Shown piece after piece: positions 51,378 through 59,621 of a stretch of 64,000 nt of DNA; position 1 is the first letter of the stretch; every line of letters starts with the position of its first letter. This stretch comes from CALMEH01 sp031409875 (lineage in GTDB: Bacteria; Acidobacteriota; Blastocatellia; Pyrinomonadales; Pyrinomonadaceae). Location: positions 68,682 through 132,681 of the forward strand of contig JANNYB010000202.1 in NCBI GenBank assembly GCA_031409875.1, read 5' to 3'. The notes below the pieces were generated by a model. The model saw only the letters and a program-made list of their open reading frames with translations, was not told the DNA's origin and did not search any database. A program made the translations under genes and the position numbers.

Positions 51378-51689
51378 ATGATTGTTGTCGTATCACAGGC
51401 TTGGACGTTGGACGCTGAATTTCACGCCGAAGAATACATTCGGCTTTACACGGTTTTTTTGGATTTTCACCTGCAACACAAAGGTTTTCGCGGGCGAAAA
51501 TTGCTTCGCGGCGCGGAAGACAAAACACATTTTACGAATCTGCGTTTTTTCGATTCGGTGCAAGATTATGAAGAATTGATAAAATTTGAAGGCTACGGCG
51601 ACCACATTATGAAATTGGGTGAACATCTAAAGCCTTACACAATCAATCCGAAAGAATATATGGAAGTAATTTTGGAAGATGAAATCTAG
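51378..51689 (+). CDS. Small alpha/beta-barrel-like protein (ABM-type)
   Basis: 103 aa. The arrangement MIVVVSQAWTLDAEFHAEEYIRLYTVFLDFHLQHKGF, then THFTNLRFFDSVQDYEELIKFEGYGDHIMKL resembles antibiotic-biosynthesis-monooxygenase/dimeric ferredoxin-like proteins, which often act on aromatic or haem-like substrates. The family match is by pattern only. The next gene overlaps its end by 11 bp, so they work from one transcript. Confidence 0.5.
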   Translation: MIVVVSQAWTLDAEFHAEEYIRLYTVFLDFHLQHKGFRGRKLLRGAEDKTHFTNLRFFDSVQDYEELIKFEGYGDHIMKLGEHLKPYTINPKEYMEVILEDEI

Positions 51690-52404
51690 TTCCAAACAAT
51701 CCGCAATCCGCAATCCGCAATCCGCAATCGTGCTGATACACGGCGCATTTCGCGGCGGTTGGGCGTGGCAAAAAGTTAAAGCAATTTTGCAGTCGAAAGA
51801 TTGTTTAGTTTTCGCGCCTGATTTAACGGGCGCGGGCGAAAAATCGAATTTGAACAGCGCGGAAATTACGCTCGAAACTTGGACGAACGACATCAAAAAT
51901 CTTATCGAATCGGAAGATTTGCACGATGTGATTTTAGTTGGACACAGCCAAGGCGGAATTGTTATTCAAGCCGTCGCCGAAGCGATTTCCGAACGCATTT
52001 CAAAGATGATTTTCATTGATGCGCCCGTTTTGCGCGATGGCGAATGTGCGTTAGATATTTTAACCAAAGACGTGCGCGAAAAATTCGGCGAACCGGCGCG
52101 AAATGCTTTAATTGCGCCGATTCCGATGCAGGAAAACGAAGATTTTTCCGCCGAAGAAACTGCGTGGATTAATGAAAGATTAACCGCCGTTCCGACGAAT
52201 CCGAGTTTTGATAAAATTCGCATCAAAAAATCAGCAAACATTCCGCACAGATACATTTTTTGCACGAAAACGCCGCCGTTTTTCCCTTCAAATTTTACGC
52301 GCAAAAGGTTCGATGTTGAACAAATCGAATATGAATTAATTGATGCGCCGCACGACTGCATTTTGTCGCACGCCGAACTTGTTGCCAAATTATTATCCGA
52401 ATAA
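51679..52404 (+). CDS. Alpha/beta hydrolase
   Basis: 241 aa. Oxyanion loop region IVLIHGAFRGGWAW near 17-30, nucleophile elbow GHSQGG near 87-92, acidic member FIDAPV near 110, catalytic His in DAPHDCILSHAELVAKLL near the end. It belongs to the small esterase/salicylate-esterase type (MES-like). Residues 6-17 (about KQSAIRNPQSAI) are encoded by CAATCCG heptamers, so the N-terminus may have been extended by a repeat. Confidence 0.8.
   Translation: MKSSSKQSAIRNPQSAIVLIHGAFRGGWAWQKVKAILQSKDCLVFAPDLTGAGEKSNLNSAEITLETWTNDIKNLIESEDLHDVILVGHSQGGIVIQAVAEAISERISKMIFIDAPVLRDGECALDILTKDVREKFGEPARNALIAPIPMQENEDFSAEETAWINERLTAVPTNPSFDKIRIKKSANIPHRYIFCTKTPPFFPSNFTRKRFDVEQIEYELIDAPHDCILSHAELVAKLLSE
51697..51731. 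repeat. Tandem 7-bp repeat (CAATCCG) in a coding region
   Basis: About four copies of CAATCCG at the start of the hydrolase gene. They read QSAIRNP in the protein, with a 21-bp (three-unit) protein period. Confidence 0.75.
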
Positions 52405-52457
52405 TTTGCTTTCAAAAATTTTCCGTGTAAAATTGGTTATAAACTTAGGACAAACTT

Positions 52458-53264
52458 ATGACCGAAACCGCAACCAAAACCGATAATTTAAAATCAGTCG
52501 TCGAATTAATTGCAGAAAGTCCGGCGATTGATAACACTAAAACTTTTGAAAAACTTCGGGCGATTCAAACCAAACTTTGGACGAAAATTACAAACCGTTT
52601 TCCCGATTTGAAAATGAGCGACGCAACGCGCCAATTTCAGCCGTATCAATCGCTTGATAACAGCGCGAAAGGCGAACTTGCAGGTTACACGAGCGACGAA
52701 ATCGAATGGGCAGTTTGCAGTTGGGTCGGCAATCCAAAGCTATCTTTTTGCAATATGCACATTACGATTTGGATGAAGGAACACACATATCTGCCGCATC
52801 TCGCGTTTGCTTGCGGGACGTTTCCGGTTTTCTTTTCGCTTCTCGATTACATTCCGCGAGTCGAGCCGTGTGTTTATCCCGAATACTTGCAAAAATATCT
52901 CGAGCCGGCAAACGCAACTTATCTGCAAATGATGGAAGACAAACGATTTATGCCGTTTATTTCGCAAAGTGCGTTTGTCCGTTTTGCAGTTTCCGCAGTC
53001 GGATTAAATTTTATTTCACCGCCCGAAACGCCCGGAACTATCGAAAAATTTGAAGAACTTGCGAACGCACATTTTGACCGTTGGCTGGCGTGGTCGAAAG
53101 AATCAGACGAAGTTCCGAGCGAAAAACGCGCCGAAATTGCCTTCCGCGATTTGGCAATTCGGCGCAACACAGCGGAACTTGATCCGGCGAATATTGTAGT
53201 TGAAAAAATTTACGGAAAAGACTTGGTTGACGGTTTGGTCAAAGGACTTTGGGGCGGTTTGTAA
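52458..53264 (+). CDS. Protein resembling red chlorophyll catabolite reductase
   Basis: 268 aa. The run DYIPRVEPCVYPEYLQKYL (near 135-153) followed by FMPFISQSAFVRFAVSAVGLNF (near 172-193) resembles the plant red chlorophyll catabolite reductase pattern (PRKDL..PDYL, then a Ser-rich SLYVR strand), a relative of ferredoxin-dependent bilin reductases. If correct, it would reduce an open-chain tetrapyrrole with ferredoxin. This is from memory of the family, not a search. An AGGAC ribosome site precedes the ATG. Confidence 0.45.
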   Translation: MTETATKTDNLKSVVELIAESPAIDNTKTFEKLRAIQTKLWTKITNRFPDLKMSDATRQFQPYQSLDNSAKGELAGYTSDEIEWAVCSWVGNPKLSFCNMHITIWMKEHTYLPHLAFACGTFPVFFSLLDYIPRVEPCVYPEYLQKYLEPANATYLQMMEDKRFMPFISQSAFVRFAVSAVGLNFISPPETPGTIEKFEELANAHFDRWLAWSKESDEVPSEKRAEIAFRDLAIRRNTAELDPANIVVEKIYGKDLVDGLVKGLWGGL

Positions 53265-53268
53265 TCGC

Positions 53269-53348
53269 GTTCAGAGTTCAAACTTCAGTTTGCCGCAAAT
53301 CGCCGCGCTTCGCTGGCGATTTGACACGCTAAAGCGTGAACTCTGAAC
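53269..53348. repeat. GCTTCGC-core multi-hairpin repeat, copy 6
   Basis: It starts GTTCAGAGTTCA and ends TGAACTCTGAAC (12-bp perfect outer stem). The middle is AAATCGCC...GGCGATTT around GCGCTTCGC. It lies between convergent genes and would also serve as a terminator. Confidence 0.85.
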
Positions 53349-53350
53349 GG

Positions 53351-53995
53351 TTACTCTAAACTTATTTCCCAAATTTTGTTCGCCGATTGAGTGAAAACGT
53401 AGCCGACAAGAAAGTCGTTTTCGTCAATCAAAAAACACGAATTTTCGTCGTAATGTTTGCTGAAATAGCGATAAATATCGGCTTCGACGGCAACAGATTT
53501 TTTTTGATGAAGCCCGATTGTTTGCCGACCGATTTTTTCGGCGGTTCGTTCGTCAAAAGTTGGTTTGAGCAGATTTTCGATGTCTTTCGGATTTTGAATG
53601 TCAGGCACGAGAACGGTTGAAAAACCGTCCGCAACGCGCAAAATCGTTGCACCTTGAAAACAGCGCATCAGCGGGAAAAAAATGCAGTTTTCGGGTGTAT
53701 CAAAAGTTTCATTCTGCACGTTTTCGCCGTTTATTTCGCGCAAAACGTGAAAAGATTTTTCTGAAAAATCGTAGTTTGCACGAATTTCGTTTTCATCCGT
53801 TTTGAACTCGATTTTGCATTTTTGAAAATGCCCGTTTTTTTCGTGCGTTTCGACTGAAAATTCTGTCCCGAAAATTTTTGCATCGCGCACCGAGCGCGTA
53901 AATTTTCCGCCGTCGGGCAAATTTTCAATGCTGAAAGTTTCGACAATTCCGGTTGGTTTGCCGTTCAAAAAATATTTGTAAGTTCCGTTTCGCAT
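53351..53995 (-). CDS. Hypothetical protein
   Basis: 214 aa. No signal peptide or membrane helix. The N-terminal half is beta-rich (GTYKYFLNGKPTGIVETFSIENL; NGHFQKCKIEFKTDENEI), the C-terminal half is mixed and ends WEISLE. The family is not recognised. Its ATG is only 11 bp from the divergent MFS start at 54007, so each promoter must overlap the other gene. Confidence 0.5.
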   Translation of the reverse strand: MRNGTYKYFLNGKPTGIVETFSIENLPDGGKFTRSVRDAKIFGTEFSVETHEKNGHFQKCKIEFKTDENEIRANYDFSEKSFHVLREINGENVQNETFDTPENCIFFPLMRCFQGATILRVADGFSTVLVPDIQNPKDIENLLKPTFDERTAEKIGRQTIGLHQKKSVAVEADIYRYFSKHYDENSCFLIDENDFLVGYVFTQSANKIWEISLE

Positions 53996-54006
53996 AAAAA
54001 AAGTCT

Positions 54007-55326
54007 ATGTCCGAAAACGCTAAAAAATCAATTCTGCAACCGAATATTTCTTCCGTTAATTTGGCAACGCTTTTGTTTGCTGCGTTTGCGTCTGCGCTGA
54101 TGCTTTTCGTGAGTTTCGGGCAGGAATTTGTTTTGACGGTTTTTTTGAAAATTCCGCTCAATGAACAAGGCGTAGTCGGCGGCGGTTTGCAATCTGTCCG
54201 CGAAATCGTCGTGCTTTTTTCGATTGTTTTGGGCGGCGTTTTAGCTGATAAATTCGGGCGCAGAATCATTTTTGCGACCGGATTTTTGTTGATTTCAATC
54301 GGCTTTTTTCTTTTTCCGTTTGCCGTAAATCCGACACAATTAACGATTTATTACGGAATTTCAGGCATCGGCGCGGCGTTTATTACGGGAATGTTGACGA
54401 CGGTTTTGGCAGATTACATTTTGCCGGAATCACGCGGAAAATTTACCGGATTGCAAGCGGTTTTGAACACCTTCGGCGCATTGTTTATTTTGTTCGGCGT
54501 AAAGCGTCTGCCGAAATTTTTCGCCGATTCGGGAATGGAAATCTCCGAAGCCGGAAAAATTACTTACTACATTGTCGCCGGAATTTGCGTGGTTGTCGCG
54601 GTCGTTTTATGGTTTGGACTTTACAAAGGAAAATCTTTGCAAACCGCTGAAAAACAAGGCTTTCTGACAATTTTGAGCGAAGGTATTTTGGAAGCGCGAA
54701 AACCGGGCGTAGCTTTGGCGTATTTTGCCGGATTTATTTCGCGTGGCGATTTGGTTGTCGTGGGTGTTTTTCTGACGCTTTGGATAAACAAATCGGCAAT
54801 CGCCAGCGGAATGAACGCGGCGGACGCAACGGCAAAAGTCGGCGCAATTTTGGGCATCGGCGCAATCGCGCAACTATTTTTCGGGTTTTTAATCGGCTAT
54901 CTGGTCGATTTAATCGGCAAAAAACGAAGCCGTGTTGATTCGCTGGCAGTCGCCGCAGTTATCGGCGTAATTGCTTACGGCACAATGTTTTTCATCGCCG
55001 ATCCGCTCGGAAATAATATGATGTTGGCAATGATTTTGTTGGCAATCGCGCAGATTTTCGGGATCATCGCCAGCCAAGTTTTTATCACGCAACAAGCCCG
55101 CGAAGAAATTCGCGGCTCGGTCATCGGATTTTTCGGCGTATGCGGCGCGTTGGCGCAAATCATCTTGGCATACATTGGTGGTTTTATGTTCGATAAATGG
55201 TCGCCGAACGCGCCGTTTGTCTTGGTCGCAATTTTAAACATTATCTTGCTTTTGCTGTGCTTTATCTTGCGCCCGTTTATCAAAAATGATGCTATCGCAG
55301 AAAGCAAAATCACTATTTCAGATTAA
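54007..55326 (+). CDS. Major facilitator superfamily transporter
   Basis: 439 aa with 12 predicted helices. The family loop 2-3 motif is visible (GGVLADKFGRRIIFATGFLL, near 79-98), and its relative between the two halves (GYLVDLIGKKRSRVD, near 298-312). An inner-membrane secondary carrier; substrate unknown. It is followed after 3 bp by a VOC protein, so it may export or import the compound that protein binds (inference). Confidence 0.88.
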   Translation: MSENAKKSILQPNISSVNLATLLFAAFASALMLFVSFGQEFVLTVFLKIPLNEQGVVGGGLQSVREIVVLFSIVLGGVLADKFGRRIIFATGFLLISIGFFLFPFAVNPTQLTIYYGISGIGAAFITGMLTTVLADYILPESRGKFTGLQAVLNTFGALFILFGVKRLPKFFADSGMEISEAGKITYYIVAGICVVVAVVLWFGLYKGKSLQTAEKQGFLTILSEGILEARKPGVALAYFAGFISRGDLVVVGVFLTLWINKSAIASGMNAADATAKVGAILGIGAIAQLFFGFLIGYLVDLIGKKRSRVDSLAVAAVIGVIAYGTMFFIADPLGNNMMLAMILLAIAQIFGIIASQVFITQQAREEIRGSVIGFFGVCGALAQIILAYIGGFMFDKWSPNAPFVLVAILNIILLLLCFILRPFIKNDAIAESKITISD

Positions 55327-55329
55327 TTT

Positions 55330-56250
55330 ATGAGTTTAGTTTCAACAATAAAAACAGTCGTTTTGTGTGTCCGAAATTTGGACGAATCGCGCCGTATTTT
55401 TGAAGACGGTTTGGGCTTAAAATGTGTCGGCGAAAGTCAAACTTCGCATAAAGAAATTGGCGAAATTTGGAGCGTTTCTAGCGGAGAATTTCGTGTGGCG
55501 CGTTTTGCGCGTGAAGGTGAAGATTTCGGTTGCGTTGATTTGGTCGAAAATCCGAAAGCCGAAAAACCGATTCGTGATGCGCGAAAGCCTTTTGATTACG
55601 GCATTTTGACGCTTAATTATCGGACGAACAACATCGAAAAAGCCGTTGCCAAACTCGAATCAATCGGCGCAGATTCAGTTTCCGAAATTCTCGATTACAA
55701 CGTCGGCAAACCGATGCGCGAAAAAATGATGATTTTGCCAAGCGGCGAGCGTTTGACAATTATCCAAATCGGCGACGCGACGGACGACGAACCGTTTTTT
55801 AACGAAGCGATTGCGACTGCCGGAATGGTCGTGCCTTCGATGGCTGAGGCGAAAAACTTTTACGAAAACGCGCTTGGACTTACCGTTTCCATCTCGTTTC
55901 AAGCAAACGGTTCGCCGTTTGACACGCTTTTGGGCGTTCAGAAATTGGACAAATTAGATTTTGCTACGCTCACCGCAAACGGAAATTGGACGGGAAAAGT
56001 CGAACTTCTCGAATTAAAAACAGGCGAAACCCCGATAAACACAAACGAATGCGCCGATTTTTCGCACACCGGCTATACTTTTTTAACTTTTTTGACGAAC
56101 GATTTAGAAGCGGTTGCAGATAACTGTCAAAAAATTGGCGCGGAAATAATTGTCGCGCCGAAAATTTTCAACCGTCCTTTTCACGAAGAAAAACGCGCAA
56201 TGATTGTTCGTTCGTCCGGTGGTGAATATTTAGAAATAATCGAAATATAG
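55330..56250 (+). CDS. Two-module VOC (glyoxalase/dioxygenase) protein
   Basis: 306 aa with two VOC modules: about 5-150 (TVVLCVRNLDESRRIFEDGLGLKCVG) and about 160-305 (GMVVPSMAEAKNFYENALGLTVSI). The fold binds a divalent metal with one His/Glu from each repeat; here several of the usual His positions look replaced, so it may be a binding protein or a lyase rather than a dioxygenase. It is the second gene of the MFS operon. Confidence 0.8.
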   Translation: MSLVSTIKTVVLCVRNLDESRRIFEDGLGLKCVGESQTSHKEIGEIWSVSSGEFRVARFAREGEDFGCVDLVENPKAEKPIRDARKPFDYGILTLNYRTNNIEKAVAKLESIGADSVSEILDYNVGKPMREKMMILPSGERLTIIQIGDATDDEPFFNEAIATAGMVVPSMAEAKNFYENALGLTVSISFQANGSPFDTLLGVQKLDKLDFATLTANGNWTGKVELLELKTGETPINTNECADFSHTGYTFLTFLTNDLEAVADNCQKIGAEIIVAPKIFNRPFHEEKRAMIVRSSGGEYLEIIEI

Positions 56251-56254
56251 AATC

Positions 56255-56404
56255 TAATGAACCAGATTTGTCGGTTATGAGAGATTTTTTTTGCCTGCGA
56301 AACATACAAAACATACGAAAATTAAAATAAAGTTTTCTTTTTTTCGTGTGTTTCGCAGGCAAAATCTTTCTTAAAACCTTGTAACCGGCAAATCGGGTTC
56401 ATTA
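56255..56404. repeat. Long inverted repeat at the histidine kinase 3' end
   Basis: Outer arms (TAATGAACC at 56255 and GGTTCATTA ending at 56404) and inner arms with GCCTGCGAAACATAC / GTGTTTCGCAGGC pair around a short AT loop. The right arm encodes the last ten residues of the kinase (NEPDLPVTRF). Probably a repeat insertion that became the new gene end and acts as a terminator for both convergent genes. Confidence 0.8.
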
Positions 56405-59400
56405 ATCTGCGCGTGATAGGTTATTTGATTCAGGTAATTTTCCAAATCGTCAGTCAATTTCAAAATTTGGGGGAAATCGGTCGTTTTCACGGCGGTTTCG
56501 ATTTCTTTACCGAGCGCGGTTATTTCGTAAAATCCGTAACCTGCGCCCGAACCTTTCATTTGATGGCTTATCGTGTGAATCGCTTCGGTATTTCCGACTT
56601 TTATAAAATGCCTCAATTTACTTACGTCTTCGTATCTCGTCTGTAGATAATCCGGCACTAAATCGAGAATTTCCGAATCAATAAAAACCGTCTGTTTAGC
56701 GCAATCCGGCAATTGTTCGATTGATTCGGGTTTTGATAAATTCTGTTCGAGTATTTGCAAAACGTCTTGTTTTTTGAACGGTTTCAGCAAAAAATCCGAA
56801 CAACCGCTTGCCAAACATTTTTCGTATTCGCTGGAACTGTCAGAGCCGGTCAGCGCGATAATCGGTTTTTCAAATCCGATTTTTCGCAGTTCGGCGGCGG
56901 TTTCGTAGCCGTCGAAAACCGGCATTTGCATATCCAACAAAACCATCGAAACCGCATTTTTATCAAATTCGCGCAGTGCATCACGACCATTTTCGGCAAA
57001 AATTAAACGATAATTTTCCTTTCGCAAATAGTTTTCCAAAAGATTTCTTATTTCGTGGCTGTCGTCAACAACGAAAATCAGTGGGCGCAAATTGATATGA
57101 TTTTCGATGGTTTGCAAAAGCAGATTTTTCTTAATCGGTTTGGTCAGATATTCGTCCATTCCGGCATTCAGACATTTTTCGCGCACGCCTTTGACAGCGT
57201 GCGCCGAAAGCGCAATTAGCGGAGTTTGCGCTTGCCGGTTTTCCTGCTCGAATTTCCGTATTTCACTTGCCGCCTTAAAACCGCTCATCACGGGCATTTC
57301 CAAATCGAGCAAAACTGCGTCGTATTTATTCAATTTAAATTTTTCAAACGCAATCAAACCGTTTTCCGCCAAATCCGCAATATATCCGGCTTTTTGCAAA
57401 ATTTTCAGAGCGACTTTTTGATTGTCCGCATTGTCTTCGACGAGTAAAATCCGGTAATCGTCAACAATCTTTCGGGTTTGTTCGGCTTGCGGCAAAATCT
57501 TGATGTTGAAATCATTTTCAAGCTGGAAAATATCACACAATTTTGCGAGCAAATGCTTCAAACGCACAGGTTTATACAAAAAATGAACATTTTGCGGAAA
57601 TCCGTTTGTTGAAGAATCAGCTTCGGAATGCGGCACGAAAAGCAAAAATTCAGTAGCGCAAAACGCCGGATTGTTTGTTATTTCTTGCAAAATTCGCTCT
57701 TTATCTTTCGACAAATTTTCGCAAATGATTACATCAAATCCCGTCAGCGAAAATTTATCGTTTAATTCGTCTAAAGTTTCGCATTCGTGAACTTCCAAAC
57801 CTGAAAAAGCCAAATTTCCCGCTAAACTCGAAAGTCTTTTCGAGCCGTTTCCGAAAAGCAAAATTTTTTGTCCGCCGAAAATATTTTCCGAAATATGGGG
57901 CAAATCTTTGACTGCCAACATTCGTAAATTAAACAAAAAATTACTGCCTTTGCCCGGTTCGCTTTCGACTTTGATGTTTCCGCTCATTGATTCGATGAGC
58001 GATTTGCAAATGCTGAGTCCGAGTCCGGTTCCGCTTTTCTCTTGAACGGATTCGGGAACTCGCGTGAATTTATCGAAAATTCGTTCGTGAAATTCTTCGG
58101 GAATTCCGATTCCGGTATCTTTTACCGAGAATTTCAGCAAAATTCGGTCATCTATGTGCGAATTTATAAACGAACCTTTAACGGCAATTTCGCCTTTATC
58201 GGTGAATTTTACGGCGTTTCCGACTAAATTGAGTAAAATTTGCCGAACTTTGTTCGCGTCGCCACGAAGTTTCGACGGCAATCCGGGTTCGATGTCGCAG
58301 TAAAGTGAAACACCTTTTTTTTCGGCTTTGAAATATAAAGATTCGACGACGTTTTCGACGACATCATACAGATCGAATTCGAATTCTTCGATTTTCATTT
58401 CTCCGGCTTCGATTTTTGAAAAATCCAGAGTTTCATTGATTAAACCGAGCAAATTCTCCGAATTTGCCTGAATGCTTCCCAAAAATTCGGATTGTTCGCG
58501 CGACAGACGAGTTTCCAGAAGCAGTTCCGTCAGACCGATAACAGCGTTGAGCGGCGTGCGGATTTCGTGGCTCAAATTGGCGAGAAAAATGCTTTTTTGA
58601 TAACTGGCGGCTTTGGCGTGTCCGAGTTCCTGAAGCTCGCGTTCGCGTTTTTGAAGATTTTCAAAAATCATTTCTTCAAGAACTTTGCTTTCGATAAAAC
58701 TGCCGATATTTTGACAAATGTCCGAAAAAAGCGTTACGCATTTCGGATTGTAAGGCTGCGGTTTGCCGCTGAAAACTTCCAAAACGCCGATTATTTTTCG
58801 ATTATTAAAAATTGGAAAACACGCCGCCCCGAAAAGTTTTCTTTTAACGGCGAAAACCGGCGGGAAAAAAGTTTCTCCGTTAATCATATCTTTTATCCAA
58901 ACCGGTTTCGATTGTGCGAAAACTTTTCCCGGAAGCCCGATACCCGATGCAAAGACGATTTTTTGTGTTTCCTTTTCAAACTCTGCCGTTTGTTTTTTTC
59001 TCCGTCCCCAAACGTGGCGGCAAACGAGCGTTTTTTGATGATGATTAAAAATCCATAAAACGCTCAAATCCCAGCCGAACTCGACGCACAAATCGCCGAC
59101 GACGCGGCTGATGAGTTCTTTCCATTCGGCAGATTCGTTTTTTGCGGGCGACAGAAATTTATTTATGCTTTTTTTTAATTCGGGATTTGAGTCGAAAGCA
59201 ATGTGCGAATCAGAAAATTCCCGAAAATCTTCCGCATCGTTCGCGGATTCGGCAAATCCGGCGCGATTATCGAATGAAAATATTCCGAAAAAGATAAATA
59301 ATCCGGTTTTTGAAAAAGTTAAAATTTTCCCTTTGAGACAAAAAGGCTGGCTTCGATGTGTGAGAAAATAATCTTTGTCGGGTTCGTTTCCGATGTTTTC

Positions 59401-59595
59401 AAAACCTATCGAGGAATCTGAAAAATTTCCGAGTTCAAAAATCTTCGGCATTTCACTGCCAACCGCCAAATCGGGAAAAAGCCGAAGCACCGCCAATCCG
59501 ATTTCGATGATTTGAAAATTTGCGTCAAAAATCAGATGAACCGGAAAGGCTTCGGTAAGTTGTGTCAGCAAAATATCTGGTTCGGGAACGGGCAT
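56371..59595 (-). CDS. Hybrid sensor histidine kinase (GAF, HisKA, HATPase, two receivers, HPt)
   Basis: 1074 aa, soluble. In order: an N-terminal PAS/HNOBA-like region (about 1-110), a GAF domain (about 155-305), HisKA with the phospho-His343 in NLSHEIRTPLN, HATPase (NAVKFT and GTGLGLSI, about 400-565), a degenerate receiver-like region (about 570-700), receiver 1 (LLVEDNADNQ to SAHAVKG, about 710-830), receiver 2 (FVVDDSHEIR, LLDMQMPVFDG, about 835-950) and an HPt domain with ISHQMKGSGAGYGF (about 970-1060). A full phosphorelay in one chain; output may pass to the NtrC-type regulator at 60868 (inference). The last residues come from a repeat element. Confidence 0.88.
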   Translation of the reverse strand: MPVPEPDILLTQLTEAFPVHLIFDANFQIIEIGLAVLRLFPDLAVGSEMPKIFELGNFSDSSIGFENIGNEPDKDYFLTHRSQPFCLKGKILTFSKTGLFIFFGIFSFDNRAGFAESANDAEDFREFSDSHIAFDSNPELKKSINKFLSPAKNESAEWKELISRVVGDLCVEFGWDLSVLWIFNHHQKTLVCRHVWGRRKKQTAEFEKETQKIVFASGIGLPGKVFAQSKPVWIKDMINGETFFPPVFAVKRKLFGAACFPIFNNRKIIGVLEVFSGKPQPYNPKCVTLFSDICQNIGSFIESKVLEEMIFENLQKRERELQELGHAKAASYQKSIFLANLSHEIRTPLNAVIGLTELLLETRLSREQSEFLGSIQANSENLLGLINETLDFSKIEAGEMKIEEFEFDLYDVVENVVESLYFKAEKKGVSLYCDIEPGLPSKLRGDANKVRQILLNLVGNAVKFTDKGEIAVKGSFINSHIDDRILLKFSVKDTGIGIPEEFHERIFDKFTRVPESVQEKSGTGLGLSICKSLIESMSGNIKVESEPGKGSNFLFNLRMLAVKDLPHISENIFGGQKILLFGNGSKRLSSLAGNLAFSGLEVHECETLDELNDKFSLTGFDVIICENLSKDKERILQEITNNPAFCATEFLLFVPHSEADSSTNGFPQNVHFLYKPVRLKHLLAKLCDIFQLENDFNIKILPQAEQTRKIVDDYRILLVEDNADNQKVALKILQKAGYIADLAENGLIAFEKFKLNKYDAVLLDLEMPVMSGFKAASEIRKFEQENRQAQTPLIALSAHAVKGVREKCLNAGMDEYLTKPIKKNLLLQTIENHINLRPLIFVVDDSHEIRNLLENYLRKENYRLIFAENGRDALREFDKNAVSMVLLDMQMPVFDGYETAAELRKIGFEKPIIALTGSDSSSEYEKCLASGCSDFLLKPFKKQDVLQILEQNLSKPESIEQLPDCAKQTVFIDSEILDLVPDYLQTRYEDVSKLRHFIKVGNTEAIHTISHQMKGSGAGYGFYEITALGKEIETAVKTTDFPQILKLTDDLENYLNQITYHAQINEPDLPVTRF

Positions 59596-59621
59596 AAAAG
59601 TAAAAACTCCGCAAAAGAAAT

